A stretch of 64,000 nt of DNA from Gordonia shandongensis DSM 45094 (GCF_000423025.1 NZ_AUHE01000013.1:58575-122574); one strand, 5' to 3'; positions 8,383 to 17,546 are shown, numbered from the stretch's first letter. Program-made: numbers and translations. The notes: generated by a model not told the origin, from the letters alone.

Positions 8383-10176
8383 GTGGATGCACCACGTGAA
8401 GGCTCCGACGAGCCCCGCGCGCGCCGTGGGGACGCCGCGCCGGGCCGCGCCCGTCCCGGCGACGGCGGCCGCCCGGCGCGCTCGGCCCGGCGGTCCGCAC
8501 CGACCCGGACCGGTGATCAGCCGGCGCGCAGTCGGCGCACGTCCGAGGAGATCCACACGCGGCGGCGACGTCGCCCCGCCGAGGGCGACCGCTCGGCCGC
8601 TGCGTCGAAGGCCCATGCATCGAAGGACGCTGCGTCGAAGGACACCGCACCGAGGACCCCGCGCGACGGCTCGCTGTGGGCGGCGATCCGCCTGTGGGCG
8701 TCGCGACCGATCGGCGGAATCCTGCCGAAGAACGCCGGCCGCGCGGTCGTCGCACTCGTCACCGCCGCGGTCCTGGTCGTGACCGGAATCGGGTGGAGCA
8801 AGGTCAACGGCATCAACGGGGCGATCAACCTCGCCGGCGACCTCGGGCTCGGTGGCACCGACGACGGCGCCGTCGACATCCTGCTCGTCGGCACCGACTC
8901 CCGCGTGGACGCGAAGGGCGACCCCCTCAGCAAGGAGGAGCTCCGTTGGCTCCGCGTGGCCGGCGACATCTCGACCAGCACCGACACGATCATCCTCGTG
9001 CGGATTCCCAGCGACGGCTCCAAGGCCACCGCGATCTCGATCCCCCGCGACTCCTACGTCGACGTCCCCGGCCTCGGCATGAGCAAGATCAACGCCGCCT
9101 ACGGCTCCACCAAGGAGACCGTCCGCGCGCGCGAGGTCGAGTCGGGCGCCAGTGAAGCTCAGGCCGAGAGGGACGGCACCAAGGCGGGACGCAAGGCGCT
9201 GGTCGACAGCGTCTCCGCGCTGACCGGAGTCACCGTCGACCACTACGCCGAGGTGGGGCTGCTGGGCTTCGCCCTGCTCACCGACGCCGTCGGCGGGGTC
9301 CCCGTCTGCCTCAAGAACGCAGTCCGCGAACCGTTCTCCGGTGCCCGGTTCAAGGCCGGGCGGCAGACACTCGACGGTCCGCAGGCCCTCAGTTTCGTCC
9401 GGCAGCGGCACGGTCTTCCCCGCGGCGACCTCGATCGGATCACGCGACAGCAGGTCTACATGGCGGCGCTCGCACAGAAGATCCTGTCGTCCCAGACGCT
9501 CACCGACACCGCGCGGCTCCAAGAACTGCAGGACGCCGTCTCGCGGTCGGTGGTGATCGACGACGGGTGGGACATCTTCGCGTTCGCCGAACAGCTCAAG
9601 GACCTGACCGGCGGCAACGTGAAGTTCACGACGATCCCGATCGCGAACGACCAGGCGTGGAGCGAGGACGGCACGCAGAGCGTGCTCGGCGTCGACACCG
9701 CGCAGGTGCACCGGTTCGTGGAGCGCCAGGTCGGCGGCGCCGCCGCGGAGAAGTCGGAGAACCCCCGCGACGAATACACCGTCGACGTCGTCAACGCCGG
9801 AACCGTGGAGGGGTTGGCGGGCAACCTGTCGCGCCTCCTCACCGACAAGGGCTTCAAGCGCGGTCGGACGTCGAACAAACCGATCGACGAGTTCGATTCG
9901 CTGATCTTCGCCGACTCCGAGGACAACGAGGGCGCCCGGATGCTGGTACGCGATCTCAACGCCGGACGCATCGAGATCCGTGAGGACTCCTCGCTGCCGA
10001 GCGACCGCCTGCGGCTGGTCCTGACGAACACCTACACGCACGGTCTCGGAGCGATCTCGAGCGTCGGCGGCACCGGGACCGACGATTCCGGCGGATCGGC
10101 CGGTCCGTCGTCGACGAAGAAGCCCGCACAGCCCGCGATCAAGGCCGACTCCGACGGGCCGGTCTGCGTCAACTGA
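8383..10176 (+). CDS. [11 protein letters not shown] (LCP) ligase with C-terminal LytR_C domain
   Basis: LCP proteins transfer arabinogalactan or other glycopolymers from polyprenyl carriers to peptidoglycan outside the membrane. The 597-residue product has a ~115-residue basic, disordered cytoplasmic N-terminus and one membrane helix (about 119-137). The LCP catalytic domain (about 163-390) shows ILLVGTDSR, DTIILVRIP, ISIPRDSYVD and SFVRQRHGLPRGDLDR, which include the Arg/Asp ligands for pyrophosphate and metal. The LytR_C domain follows (about 465-555), with a Ser/Gly/Lys-rich tail. The start is a GTG at 8383 with a weak ribosome site. It matches the M. tuberculosis Rv3267 position next to rmlD. 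A 15-bp repeat lies in the tail. Confidence 0.92.
   Translation: MDAPREGSDEPRARRGDAAPGRARPGDGGRPARSARRSAPTRTGDQPARSRRTSEEIHTRRRRRPAEGDRSAAASKAHASKDAASKDTAPRTPRDGSLWAAIRLWASRPIGGILPKNAGRAVVALVTAAVLVVTGIGWSKVNGINGAINLAGDLGLGGTDDGAVDILLVGTDSRVDAKGDPLSKEELRWLRVAGDISTSTDTIILVRIPSDGSKATAISIPRDSYVDVPGLGMSKINAAYGSTKETVRAREVESGASEAQAERDGTKAGRKALVDSVSALTGVTVDHYAEVGLLGFALLTDAVGGVPVCLKNAVREPFSGARFKAGRQTLDGPQALSFVRQRHGLPRGDLDRITRQQVYMAALAQKILSSQTLTDTARLQELQDAVSRSVVIDDGWDIFAFAEQLKDLTGGNVKFTTIPIANDQAWSEDGTQSVLGVDTAQVHRFVERQVGGAAAEKSENPRDEYTVDVVNAGTVEGLAGNLSRLLTDKGFKRGRTSNKPIDEFDSLIFADSEDNEGARMLVRDLNAGRIEIREDSSLPSDRLRLVLTNTYTHGLGAISSVGGTGTDDSGGSAGPSSTKKPAQPAIKADSDGPVCVN
8599..8643 (+). repeat. Three 15-bp tandem units in the LCP N-terminal tail
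   Basis: GCTGCGTCGAAGGCC, CATGCATCGAAGGAC and GCTGCGTCGAAGGAC lie at 8599, 8614 and 8629. They encode AASKA/HASKD/AASKD in the cytoplasmic tail ahead of the membrane helix. Confidence 0.88.
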
Positions 10177-10223
10177 TGCCGGGGGGATCGGCCTGGGGGA
10201 TCGACAGCAATGAGAGGACAGTC

Positions 10224-10937
10224 ATGAGTGTGCCCACGACCGTCACGGACGCCGTCTTCGAGCGTCTCGGCGATCATGCGCGACCGATGCTCACCTACTA
10301 CAACGAGAGCACCGGCGAGCGCACCGAGTTGTCGGGAGCCACGCTGGGCAACTGGGCCGCGAAGATCGGCAACTTCCTGCGGGACGAGGCCGGACTCGCG
10401 CCGGGTGACCGCGTGCGGGTGGACCTCCCCGAACACTGGCAGACCGCCGCCGTCCTGCTGGGGGCGTGGTGGGCCGGCGCCGCGGTGGATCTGTCCGACG
10501 ACCGCGACGGCGACCACACGGTCGCCTTCGTGTCCCGCGAGACGCTCGACCGCCACGACGCCGACGAGGTCGTGGTCGTCCCGCTGGACGCCTTCGCCCT
10601 CAGCGCCGGCGAGCTCCCCGTCGGCGTCACCGATTTCGGTGACGCGATCCGCGCGCACGGCGACCGGTTCGTGCCCGGCGCGCCCGACGGGTTGCACGGC
10701 GGCGACGCCGTCGACTCGCGGAGTGTGGCGCAGGTGCTCGCCGCGGTGGATCCGGATCTGTCGAGCGCCGATCGGGTGCTGACGACGCTCCCCTGGGACA
10801 CCGCCGACGGCGTGTGCGCACACTTCGTGGGTCCGCTGCTCGCCGGCGCGTCCCTGGTGTTCGTCGCGGGCGAGGTCGACGGCGATCGCCTCGCGGCGAT
10901 CGCCGAGACCGAGAAGGTCACCGCCCAGCGGCGCTGA
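10224..10937 (+). CDS. TIGR03089 family protein (truncated AMP-binding-like)
   Basis: A 237-residue protein of an actinobacterial family that resembles the N-terminal part of acyl-CoA synthetases (AMP-binding fold) but is far too short to be a complete ligase. It shows LTYYNESTGERTELSG and the LPWDTADGVCAHFVGPLLAG segment. The P-loop of true ligases is not visible. The ATG at 10224 is preceded by GAGAGGA at 6-7 nt. It follows the LCP gene by 47 bp in the same order as M. tuberculosis Rv3267-Rv3268, which suggests a conserved but unknown envelope-related role. Confidence 0.82.
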   Translation: MSVPTTVTDAVFERLGDHARPMLTYYNESTGERTELSGATLGNWAAKIGNFLRDEAGLAPGDRVRVDLPEHWQTAAVLLGAWWAGAAVDLSDDRDGDHTVAFVSRETLDRHDADEVVVVPLDAFALSAGELPVGVTDFGDAIRAHGDRFVPGAPDGLHGGDAVDSRSVAQVLAAVDPDLSSADRVLTTLPWDTADGVCAHFVGPLLAGASLVFVAGEVDGDRLAAIAETEKVTAQRR

Positions 10938-10953
10938 GCCCGCTCGTGCGGCG

Positions 10954-12120
10954 TCAGCCGCGGAGCAGTGCGCGGCTCATCACGACGCGCTGGATCTGGT
11001 TGGTGCCCTCGTAGATCTGGGTGATCTTGGCGTCACGCATCATGCGTTCCACCGGGAAGTCGGTGGTGTAGCCGGCACCGCCGAAGAGCTGGACGGCGTC
11101 GGTGGTGACCTCCATCGCGACGTCGGAGGCCATGCACTTGGACGCCGAGCTGATGAACCCGAGGTTGCTCTCGCCGCGTTCGGCGCGTGCCGCCGCGGTG
11201 TAGACCATCAGACGTGCGGCCTCCACCTTCATCGCCATGTCGGCGATCATGAACTCCACGCCCTGGAACGAGCTGATGGTCTTGCCGAACTGCTTGCGAT
11301 CCTTGACGTACTCGATCGCGGCGTCGAGCGCGCCCTGGGCGACGCCGACGGCCTGGGCCCCGATCGTCGGGCGGGTGTGGTCGAGTGTCGCCAGTGCGGT
11401 CTTGAAGCCCGTTCCCTCATCGCCGATGATCCGGTCGGCGGGGATGGTGCAGTCCTCGAAGTACAGTTCGGCGGTCGGGCTGCCCTTGATGCCGAGCTTG
11501 TGCTCCAGCGGGCCGACGGTGAAGCCCGGATCGTCCTCGCGCACCATGAACGCCGAGATGCCGCTGGCGCCCTTGTCGGGGTCGGTCACGGCCATCACCG
11601 TGTACCAGGTGGACTTGCCGCCGTTGGTGATCCAGCACTTGGAGCCGTTGAGGACCCAGTTGTCGCCGTCCTTGCGAGCGCGGGTCTTCATCGCCGCGGC
11701 GTCCGAGCCGGCCTCACGTTCGGACAGCGCGTAGGACGCCATCGCATCACCGGCGGCGATCGACGGCAGGACCTGCGACTTCAGGTCGTCCGAGCCCGAG
11801 AGGATCAGGCCCATGGTGCCGAGTTTGTTGACTGCGGGGATCAGCGATGCCGAGACGTCGACGCGCGCGACCTCCTCGATCACGATGCAGGCGGCCACCG
11901 AGTCGGCGCCCTGCCCCTCGAACTGCTCGGGGACGTGCACGGCGTTGAAGCCGTTGGCGACGAGGGCGGCGCGAGCCTCCTCCGGGAAGCGGGCGTTCTC
12001 GTCGACGTCCTTCGCGTGCGGCGCGATCTCCTTCTCGGCCAGGGCGCGGATCGCTTCGCGCAGTGCCTGGTGCTCCTCGGGGAGCGCGAACAGATCGAAG
12101 TCGGGATTGCCGAAAGCCAT
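10954..12120 (-). CDS. fadE25: Acyl-CoA dehydrogenase FadE25
   Basis: FAD-dependent acyl-CoA dehydrogenase of 388 residues, near-identical in pattern to M. tuberculosis FadE25 (Rv3274c). It shows YALSEREAGSDA (FAD/substrate contact), KCWITNGG, TRPTIGAQAVG, QLFGGAGY and the C-terminal YEGTNQIQR that carries the catalytic glutamate. It probably oxidises short- or branched-chain acyl-CoA; the substrate is inferred only from the family. ATG at 12120 is preceded by AGGAGGAG. Directly upstream of that ribosome site is a perfect 6-bp hairpin, and further up a second inverted repeat (see 12134-12174). The next gene upstream on the strand is a TetR regulator. Confidence 0.93.
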   Translation of the reverse strand: MAFGNPDFDLFALPEEHQALREAIRALAEKEIAPHAKDVDENARFPEEARAALVANGFNAVHVPEQFEGQGADSVAACIVIEEVARVDVSASLIPAVNKLGTMGLILSGSDDLKSQVLPSIAAGDAMASYALSEREAGSDAAAMKTRARKDGDNWVLNGSKCWITNGGKSTWYTVMAVTDPDKGASGISAFMVREDDPGFTVGPLEHKLGIKGSPTAELYFEDCTIPADRIIGDEGTGFKTALATLDHTRPTIGAQAVGVAQGALDAAIEYVKDRKQFGKTISSFQGVEFMIADMAMKVEAARLMVYTAAARAERGESNLGFISSASKCMASDVAMEVTTDAVQLFGGAGYTTDFPVERMMRDAKITQIYEGTNQIQRVVMSRALLRG

Positions 12121-12133
12121 TTTCTACTCCTCC

Positions 12134-12174
12134 TGGCACTGCGTGCCAATCATGTCGTGATCAGTGCATCACGA
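12134..12174. promoter_or_regulatory. Two inverted repeats in the fadE25 leader
   Basis: TGGCAC-TGC-GTGCCA (12134-12148) abuts the fadE25 ribosome-binding site, and TCGTGAT-N6-ATCACGA (12155-12174) lies just upstream. Both are perfect. They fill most of the 68-bp gap between tetR and fadE25. They could be operators or an RNA hairpin affecting ribosome access. The adjacent TetR protein is an obvious candidate ligand for the outer repeat, but this is inference. Confidence 0.5.
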
Positions 12175-12188
12175 GTCGCCCCGGACGG

Positions 12189-12827
12189 TCAACCGCGCCG
12201 GCCGCCCCGTCGGGCTCCGTTCACCGGCACGCCCGGTCGACCGGCGAGCAGTTCCCACAGTCGGTGGAGCTCGGCGGTCAGCACCGCGGCGGTCGCCCCC
12301 TCGTCTCCCCGCGACATGCGCCTCAGCAGGTCGTTGTGCACGCCGGTCACCGCCGCCGCGTATGCGGCCACCCGGGAGCTCGGCGCCGCGGGCTCGGCCC
12401 GGCGCAGGTAGTCCTCGAACAGCCGCTGGTACCGCAGGACCATCACCATCTCGCGATCGCGCAGCGGAGCCACCGTCGAGACGACGGCGTATCGCCGCGC
12501 TGCGAGCTCGCGGTTCGCCGCGAAGTGCGCGAACACCAGTTCCGCCCCCTCGCACACCACCCACCACGGATCGGAGTGTTCGCCGCCGGCCGCCGTCTCG
12601 ACGTGATGTGCCACCTGGTCGAGCAACGATTCGTGGTCGGCGAAGATCAGCCCCTCCTTCGAGCCGAACTGCCGAAACAGGGTGCGCCGGGATGTGCCGG
12701 CAGCCGCCGCGACATCGTCGACCGTCGTCGCGTCGTACCCCCGTTCCGCGAACAGTCGTATCGACTCGGCGACGACGTGCTCTCGGAAGGCCGCCGTTCC
12801 GTCGGTTCCGTGTTCGGTCGTCGTCAT
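12189..12827 (-). CDS. TetR/AcrR family transcriptional regulator
   Basis: TetR-family repressor of 212 residues. The N-terminal helix-turn-helix is clear (ESIRLFAERGYDATTVDDVA, then GTSRRTLFRQFGSKEGL). The C-terminal ligand domain is unassigned. The ATG at 12827 is chosen over an in-frame start at 12956, because the family begins ~15 residues before the first helix. It is divergent from a nitroreductase-like gene, with a matched pair of CGCAAAGCG inverted repeats in the shared promoter, and it lies upstream of fadE25 on the same strand. Control of fadE25 and/or the divergent gene is likely but untested. Confidence 0.9.
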   Translation of the reverse strand: MTTTEHGTDGTAAFREHVVAESIRLFAERGYDATTVDDVAAAAGTSRRTLFRQFGSKEGLIFADHESLLDQVAHHVETAAGGEHSDPWWVVCEGAELVFAHFAANRELAARRYAVVSTVAPLRDREMVMVLRYQRLFEDYLRRAEPAAPSSRVAAYAAAVTGVHNDLLRRMSRGDEGATAAVLTAELHRLWELLAGRPGVPVNGARRGGRRG

Positions 12828-12841
12828 GGGTGCCAGTATGT

Positions 12842-12896
12842 CGCAAAGCGGTGTCGCCGAGGGATGTCGCCGGGTCGCAGCCGCGCCCGCTTTGCG
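12842..12896. promoter_or_regulatory. Paired CGCAAAGCG inverted repeats, tetR divergent promoter
   Basis: CGCAAAGCG at 12842-12850 and its exact reverse complement at 12888-12896 flank the middle of the 82-bp gap between tetR and the divergent oxidoreductase gene. Matched half-sites at both promoter edges fit autoregulation by the TetR protein. The 37-bp separation is long for a single dimer, so two sites are more likely. Confidence 0.45.
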
Positions 12897-12909
12897 GCAA
12901 GCTGGAGGC

Positions 12910-13287
12910 ATGAAGGTCCCCCGCATCGTCGCGCGCGTCAACAAGTACGTCACCAACCCCGTCCAGGGACTGTGGGCATCGCGGCTGGCGCCGTGGGCCG
13001 TGGTCGGACACGTGGGGCGCCGGTCGGGAAGCGACTACCAGACACCGGTCCTCGCCTGGCTCGCCGAGGGCCGGGTGTCGATCCCGATCATGTACGGCCC
13101 CACCAGCGACTGGGTTCGCAACGTCCTCGCCGCGGGCGAGTTCACCCTGACGCGGAGCGGACGCACCCACCGGGTCGCCGGTGCACGCCTGCTGCCCGCC
13201 GACTCCCCCGACGTGGTTCGCGGTGCACGTCCCGCCGCCTTCGTGGCCGACCACGTCCTGTACGGCCGACTCGTCGACGAGGACTGA
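12910..13287 (+). CDS. Deazaflavin-dependent nitroreductase-family (DDN-like) protein
   Basis: A 125-residue split-barrel protein of the actinobacterial nitroreductase/deazaflavin (F420)-dependent oxidoreductase group. The typical N-terminal pattern is VGHVGRRSG, then the TPVLAWL strand and the VRNVLAAGEFTL segment, which binds F420 phosphate in relatives. The true substrate is unknown. ATG at 12910 has GGAGG 4 nt upstream (CTGGAGGC). It is divergent from tetR and likely starts a short operon with the GNAT and NMO genes that follow at 9 bp spacing and by overlap. Confidence 0.82.
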   Translation: MKVPRIVARVNKYVTNPVQGLWASRLAPWAVVGHVGRRSGSDYQTPVLAWLAEGRVSIPIMYGPTSDWVRNVLAAGEFTLTRSGRTHRVAGARLLPADSPDVVRGARPAAFVADHVLYGRLVDED

Positions 13288-13296
13288 TCGCCCGCG

Positions 13297-14040
13297 ATGA
13301 ACGAAGCCGCCACAACGGCCGGACACCCCGCTCGCCCGACCCCGCTCGACGATCCCTTCACCGCCGCCCTCGACACCCGGCAGGCGCGTTTCGCGCAGCG
13401 CCGCGGGCGGATCACCCGCTTCGACCCTCGGGTGTCCGTGTTCTACGGCCACCCGCTCGTGATGACCGACGCCGACTGGGCCGACACCGCGGCCCTCGCC
13501 GGCCCCGGAGCCACCGTCGGTCTCCGCGATCTGCACTCGCCGATCCCGCGCGGCTGGGATCTCGTCGAGACGTTCGATCTCGTCCAGTACTCCGGAGCGG
13601 GGGTCGTGGGTGCCCCCGACCCCGACGCCGTGCTCCTGGGCACCGACGATGTGCCGGAGATGGCGGCACTGGTGGACCTGACCCGACCGGGCCCCTTCCT
13701 GCCCCGCACGGTGGAACTCGGCGACTTCCTCGGCCACCGCGATGGAGGGGGTCGACTCGTGGCGATGGCCGGGATGCGGCTCCGCGTGCCCGGCTGGGTG
13801 GAGATCAGCGGGGTGTGCACGCACCCCGATGCGCGCGGCCAGGGACGGGCTCGGCGTCTCATCGCGGCCGTCGCCTACCGGATCGTCGCCGGCGGCGACA
13901 CGCCCTTCCTGCACACCACCGCCGACAATCCGGCCACCCGCCTCTACGAGTCGATGGGATTCGTCCTGCGCAGCGAGGTCCCGCTGCAGATCGTCCGCGT
14001 CCCGAAGGGAGACCGACCGTGTTCGGATTCGATGGCATGA
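13297..14040 (+). CDS. GNAT-family N-acetyltransferase (FR47-like)
   Basis: A 247-residue protein whose C-terminal half is a GNAT fold: GGRLVAMAGMRLRVPGWVEISGV (strands 2-4), HPDARGQGRARRLI (acetyl-CoA pyrophosphate loop, R/Q-x-x-G-x-A) and FLHTTADNPATRLYESMGF (strand 5 to helix 4). The N-terminal half is less conserved, as in FR47-type enzymes. The acceptor is unknown. It overlaps the following NMO gene by 22 bp, so the two are probably translated together. Confidence 0.85.
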   Translation: MNEAATTAGHPARPTPLDDPFTAALDTRQARFAQRRGRITRFDPRVSVFYGHPLVMTDADWADTAALAGPGATVGLRDLHSPIPRGWDLVETFDLVQYSGAGVVGAPDPDAVLLGTDDVPEMAALVDLTRPGPFLPRTVELGDFLGHRDGGGRLVAMAGMRLRVPGWVEISGVCTHPDARGQGRARRLIAAVAYRIVAGGDTPFLHTTADNPATRLYESMGFVLRSEVPLQIVRVPKGDRPCSDSMA

Positions 14041-15029
14041 GCGTCCCGATCGTGGGAGCCCCGATGGCCGGCGGCACCTCGACGCCCGAACTCACCGCGG
14101 CGGTCTCCGCCGCCGGCGGGCTCGGCATGTACGGCGCCGCCTACCTCACCGGCGACCGATTGGCCGCGGTGATCGCCGAGATCCGCGCGCTCACCGACGC
14201 CCCCTTCGGGATCAATCTGTTCGTCCCCGAGAAGACCGAGTTCGACGCCGCGGCATTCGCCGACTACCGTGCACGACTCCTACCGCTGGCCGACCGGTTG
14301 GGAGTGGATCTGCCACAGACGGTGGAGTACAGCGACGACCACTTCGACGAGAAGATCGACGCGCTCATCGACGCTCGCGTCGACGTCGCATCGTTCACCT
14401 TCGGCTGCCCGAGCCCGACCATCGTGGAACGGCTCCACCGTGCCGGCATCGCCGTGTCGGGCACCGTCACCGACGTCGCCGAGGCGCGACTCGCCCGCGA
14501 CGCCGGCGTCGACTCGGTCTGCGCGCAGGGATACTCCGCGGGCGGCCATCGGGCCACGTTCTCGATCGCCGGTGAGGACCCGCGCATCGACACCGCGGAC
14601 CTGACGGCGCGGATTCGCGACGCGGTGGACCTGCCGGTGATCGCCGCGGGCGGCGTCCGGTCCCGCGACGACGTCCGCACCCTCCTGGCCGCGGGCGCGC
14701 AGGCCGTCCAGGTCGGCACCCTGCTGCTGCGCTGCCCCGAGGCAGGCACCCGTCGGGCGCACCGCGACGCCCTCGTCGACCCGCGGTTCGTCGAGACCAT
14801 CACCACCCGCGCCTACTCGGGGCGTCTCGCCCGCGGACTGGTCAACACCTTCATCAGCGAACACTCCGATGCGGCTCCCGCGATTTATCCGCAGGTCAAC
14901 ACCCTCACGGGTGGGATCCGCCGCGCAGCCGCCGATGATCCCGAGGTCATCAATCTCTGGGCGGGCGCGGGGTTCCGTGCGGCGCAGGCGATTCCGGCCG
15001 CCGACGTCGTGGCGAGCCTCGCACCCTGA
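14019..15029 (+). CDS. Nitronate monooxygenase family (NMO/2-nitropropane dioxygenase-like)
   Basis: FMN-dependent TIM-barrel protein of 336 residues. It shows SVPIVGAPMAGG at the N-terminus, FGINLFVPEK, TFGCPSP, AQGYSAGGHR (the conserved catalytic-His loop of the family), PVIAAGGVRSRDDV and AVQVGTLLLRCPEA, which bind FMN phosphate. The GTG at 14019 (GAAGGGA 8 nt upstream) is preferred because it gives the VFGFDGMSVP start typical of the family. The ATG at 14037 overlaps the GNAT stop and is an alternative. It may detoxify alkyl nitronates; the link with the deazaflavin-type gene upstream suggests a nitro-compound or redox cassette. Confidence 0.87.
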   Translation: MFGFDGMSVPIVGAPMAGGTSTPELTAAVSAAGGLGMYGAAYLTGDRLAAVIAEIRALTDAPFGINLFVPEKTEFDAAAFADYRARLLPLADRLGVDLPQTVEYSDDHFDEKIDALIDARVDVASFTFGCPSPTIVERLHRAGIAVSGTVTDVAEARLARDAGVDSVCAQGYSAGGHRATFSIAGEDPRIDTADLTARIRDAVDLPVIAAGGVRSRDDVRTLLAAGAQAVQVGTLLLRCPEAGTRRAHRDALVDPRFVETITTRAYSGRLARGLVNTFISEHSDAAPAIYPQVNTLTGGIRRAAADDPEVINLWAGAGFRAAQAIPAADVVASLAP

Positions 15030-15066
15030 CCCCCGATACCGCTGTTCGGGCGACGGCCGGACTCGG

Positions 15067-15588
15067 TCAGTCCTCCATCAGGGAGCGCCGCAGGTTCTCG
15101 TCCTTGACGGCCACCATCTTCTCCAGATCGGTCTGGAACGTGGCCATGGCGGCCTGCAGCGCAGGATCGGCCGCACCGAGGATCCGGACCGCGAGCAGTC
15201 CCGCGTTGCGGGCGCCGCCGATCGACACGGTCGCGACCGGCACACCGGCCGGCATCTGAACGATCGACAGGAGCGAGTCCATGCCGTCGAGGTGTTTGAG
15301 CGGCACCGGGACGCCGATCACCGGCAGCGGCGTCGCCGCGGCCACCATCCCCGGCAGGTGTGCCGCACCGCCGGCACCGGCGATGATCACCGAGATCCCC
15401 CGCCCGGCGGCCTGTGCCGCGTAGTCGAGCATCCGCTGCGGCGTGCGGTGCGCCGACACGACGCCGACCTCGAACGGGATCCCGAACTCCGCGAGGGCCT
15501 CCGCGGCCGCCTGCATGGTCGGCCAGTCCGAATCGCTGCCCATGATGAGGCCGACGCGCGGCGCGTTCGGCGGTGTCGTTGCGGTCAT
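15067..15588 (-). CDS. purE: N5-carboxyaminoimidazole ribonucleotide mutase PurE
   Basis: Purine biosynthesis: converts N5-CAIR to CAIR. The 173-residue protein has the class I PurE signature [16 protein letters not shown] and [13 protein letters not shown], with the [19 protein letters not shown] segment of the active site. The ATG at 15588 is preceded by GGAGGG and overlaps the purK stop by 4 nt (ATGA), giving translational coupling to its pathway partner. Confidence 0.96.
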   Translation of the reverse strand: MTATTPPNAPRVGLIMGSDSDWPTMQAAAEALAEFGIPFEVGVVSAHRTPQRMLDYAAQAAGRGISVIIAGAGGAAHLPGMVAAATPLPVIGVPVPLKHLDGMDSLLSIVQMPAGVPVATVSIGGARNAGLLAVRILGAADPALQAAMATFQTDLEKMVAVKDENLRRSLMED

Positions 15589-16895
15589 CGTGCCCTCCGT
15601 TTCTCGTCGCCCAGGTTCTCGTCGCCCAGACTCTCGCCGGTCTCGTGCCCGTCGGTCGGGTACCCGTCCGTCCACTGCGCGTTCGACATCCAGTGCGCCG
15701 CGCGTTCGGCGCGTTCGCGGACGTCGTCGACCGAAGCTCCGGGCACGCCGACGATGTTGACGTGGCCGATCTTTCGGTCGGGCCGTTCGCCCTTGCCGTA
15801 CAGGTGCACCTTGGCTTCGGGCATCCGTGCGAACAGGTGATGCAGCCGTTCGTCCATCGACATCGCGGGCGCCTCCTCGGCGCCGAGGATGTTGGCCATC
15901 ACCACCGCCTCCGAACGCGCGGCGGTGTCGCCGAGCGGATAGTCGAGGACCGCCCGCAGGTGCTGTTCGAACTGGGAGGTGACCGCGCCGTCCATCGTCC
16001 AGTGGCCGCTGTTGTGGGGGCGCATCGCCAGTTCGTTGACGAGCAGGTCGCCGTCGACCGTCTCGAACAGTTCCATCGCCATCACCCCGACGACGCCGAG
16101 ACTGTCGGCGAGGGTCAGCGCCATCTGCTGGGCGCGTGCCGCCGACTCCTCCGACAGTCCGGGCGCCGGCGCGATCGCGACCGCGCACTGCCCCTTGCGC
16201 TGGACGGTCTCCACGACCGGCCACGCCGCACCCTGCCCGTACGGCGACCGCGCGATCATCGCCGACAGTTCACGCGCCATCGGCACCTTCTGCTCGGCCA
16301 TGAGCACGATGTCGCCGCCGGCCTGGGCGTCGAACACCGCCAGGGCCTCGTCTCGTCGCTCGACGATCCAGACGCCACGCCCGTCGTAGCCGCCGCGCAC
16401 CGCTTTGAGGACGACCTGCCAGTCGTGGTCCTCGCCGAACGCGATCAACGCCTCGCGGCCGGTCGCGACGTCGCCGGCCAGATCGACGAACGCCGGCACG
16501 GGCAGGCCCAGTTCCGAGAGCCGCCGCCGCATCGCCATCTTGTCCTGGGCGAACTGAAGGGCGGTCGACGGCGGCCGCACCTGGACGCCCTCGCCCTCCA
16601 ACGCCCGCAGATGCTCGAGCGGGACGCCCTCGTGGTCGAACGTGAGGGCCACCGCCCCCTCGGCGGCCTCGCGGAGCGCGTCGATATCGGTGTGCGAGCC
16701 GACCACCACGTCGGCGCTGACCTGCGCCGCCGGATCGTCGGGGCTCGCCGCCAACACGCGCAGGCACTCCCCGAGCGCGACCGCGGACTGATGGGTCATG
16801 CGTGCGAGCTGACCACCGCCGATCATGGTGACGGTGGGCATCGAGCCGGGGCGCCGAGCCGCTCGGCCGGCTGCCGCATCTGAGCGAGAAGTCAC
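15585..16895 (-). CDS. purK: N5-carboxyaminoimidazole ribonucleotide synthase PurK
   Basis: ATP-grasp enzyme that makes N5-CAIR from AIR, bicarbonate and ATP, supplying PurE downstream. It has 436 residues from a GTG at 16895. [10 protein letters not shown] opens the pre-ATP-grasp domain, [14 protein letters not shown] is the ATP-grasp glycine loop and [17 protein letters not shown] is the PurK-specific metal/substrate motif. An internal ATG at 16841 just before [10 protein letters not shown] is an alternative start and would remove 18 residues. The C-terminus is extended by a [13 protein letters not shown] tail encoded by a 15-bp duplication (15601-15630), past the end of the conserved domain. 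Confidence 0.95.
   Translation of the reverse strand: MTSRSDAAAGRAARRPGSMPTVTMIGGGQLARMTHQSAVALGECLRVLAASPDDPAAQVSADVVVGSHTDIDALREAAEGAVALTFDHEGVPLEHLRALEGEGVQVRPPSTALQFAQDKMAMRRRLSELGLPVPAFVDLAGDVATGREALIAFGEDHDWQVVLKAVRGGYDGRGVWIVERRDEALAVFDAQAGGDIVLMAEQKVPMARELSAMIARSPYGQGAAWPVVETVQRKGQCAVAIAPAPGLSEESAARAQQMALTLADSLGVVGVMAMELFETVDGDLLVNELAMRPHNSGHWTMDGAVTSQFEQHLRAVLDYPLGDTAARSEAVVMANILGAEEAPAMSMDERLHHLFARMPEAKVHLYGKGERPDRKIGHVNIVGVPGASVDDVRERAERAAHWMSNAQWTDGYPTDGHETGESLGDENLGDEKRRAR
15601..15630 (-). repeat. 15-bp tandem duplication in the purK tail
   Basis: TTCTCGTCGCCCAGG and TTCTCGTCGCCCAGA lie side by side at 15601 and 15616, followed by a diverged third unit. They encode [10 protein letters not shown] in the non-conserved C-terminal tail of PurK. 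Confidence 0.88.
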
Positions 16896-16985
16896 CCCGC
16901 CATGGTGTCACGTCGCCGAAACGGAGTCCGCGGCAACGCCCGTCGATGACTGTTCACGGGCCCCCATTCCGTACACTCGACCCTT

Positions 16986-17546
16986 GTGCTGACCATCGAC
17001 CGGGTTGTGAGACGCCTCCCCGAACCTGTGAGACGGATCGTTCTGCGGCACAGCGAACTCATCAAATTCGCGATCGTCGGCGGCACGACGTTCGTGGTCG
17101 ACACCCTGGTCTACTTCATCCTCGCGTTCACGATCCTCGAGCCGAAGCCGTCCGTGGCTCGCGTGATCTCCGGTGTGGTCGCCGTGATCCTCAGTTACAT
17201 CCTCAACCGCGAGTGGGCGTTCAAGAACCGCGGCGGCCGGGAACGTCACCACGAGGCCGCGCTGTTCTTCCTCATCAGCGGCATCGGGGTCCTCATCGCG
17301 ACCGCGCCCCTGTTTCTCGGCAACAACGTGTTCAACATGCGCGAGAACATCCACGGACTGGAACTCGCGATCGTCGACTTCATCCTCGGCATGATCATCG
17401 GCAATCTGTTGGGAATGGGCTTCCGTTTCTGGGCGCTGCGCAAGTTCGCCTTCCCCGAGGATCAGCGTCCCGGCGTCGGCGGCGGCTCCACCGACGCCGA
17501 AACCGGTGACGACGAGTTCACCGATGAGGAACTGGGCCACGCCTGA
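16986..17546 (+). CDS. GtrA family membrane protein
   Basis: A 186-residue GtrA-like protein with four predicted membrane helices (about 25-50, 56-75, 92-110 and 128-148) and the family motif LIKFAIVGGTTFVVD, then ILNREWAFK. GtrA proteins are thought to help flip polyprenyl-linked sugars across the membrane, and mycolata relatives act near arabinogalactan synthesis. The GTG at 16986 follows a 90-bp gap shared with divergent purK. Its last 29 bp overlap the 3' end of the convergent histidine-kinase gene, so the two mRNAs are antisense at their ends. Confidence 0.87.
   Translation: MLTIDRVVRRLPEPVRRIVLRHSELIKFAIVGGTTFVVDTLVYFILAFTILEPKPSVARVISGVVAVILSYILNREWAFKNRGGRERHHEAALFFLISGIGVLIATAPLFLGNNVFNMRENIHGLELAIVDFILGMIIGNLLGMGFRFWALRKFAFPEDQRPGVGGGSTDAETGDDEFTDEELGHA

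Noticed and set aside
8287..10041. Long minus-strand frame opposite the LCP gene
   Set aside because: Same shadow effect. The sequence is low-complexity Val/Asp/Gly with no domain, while the + strand frame has complete LCP motifs.
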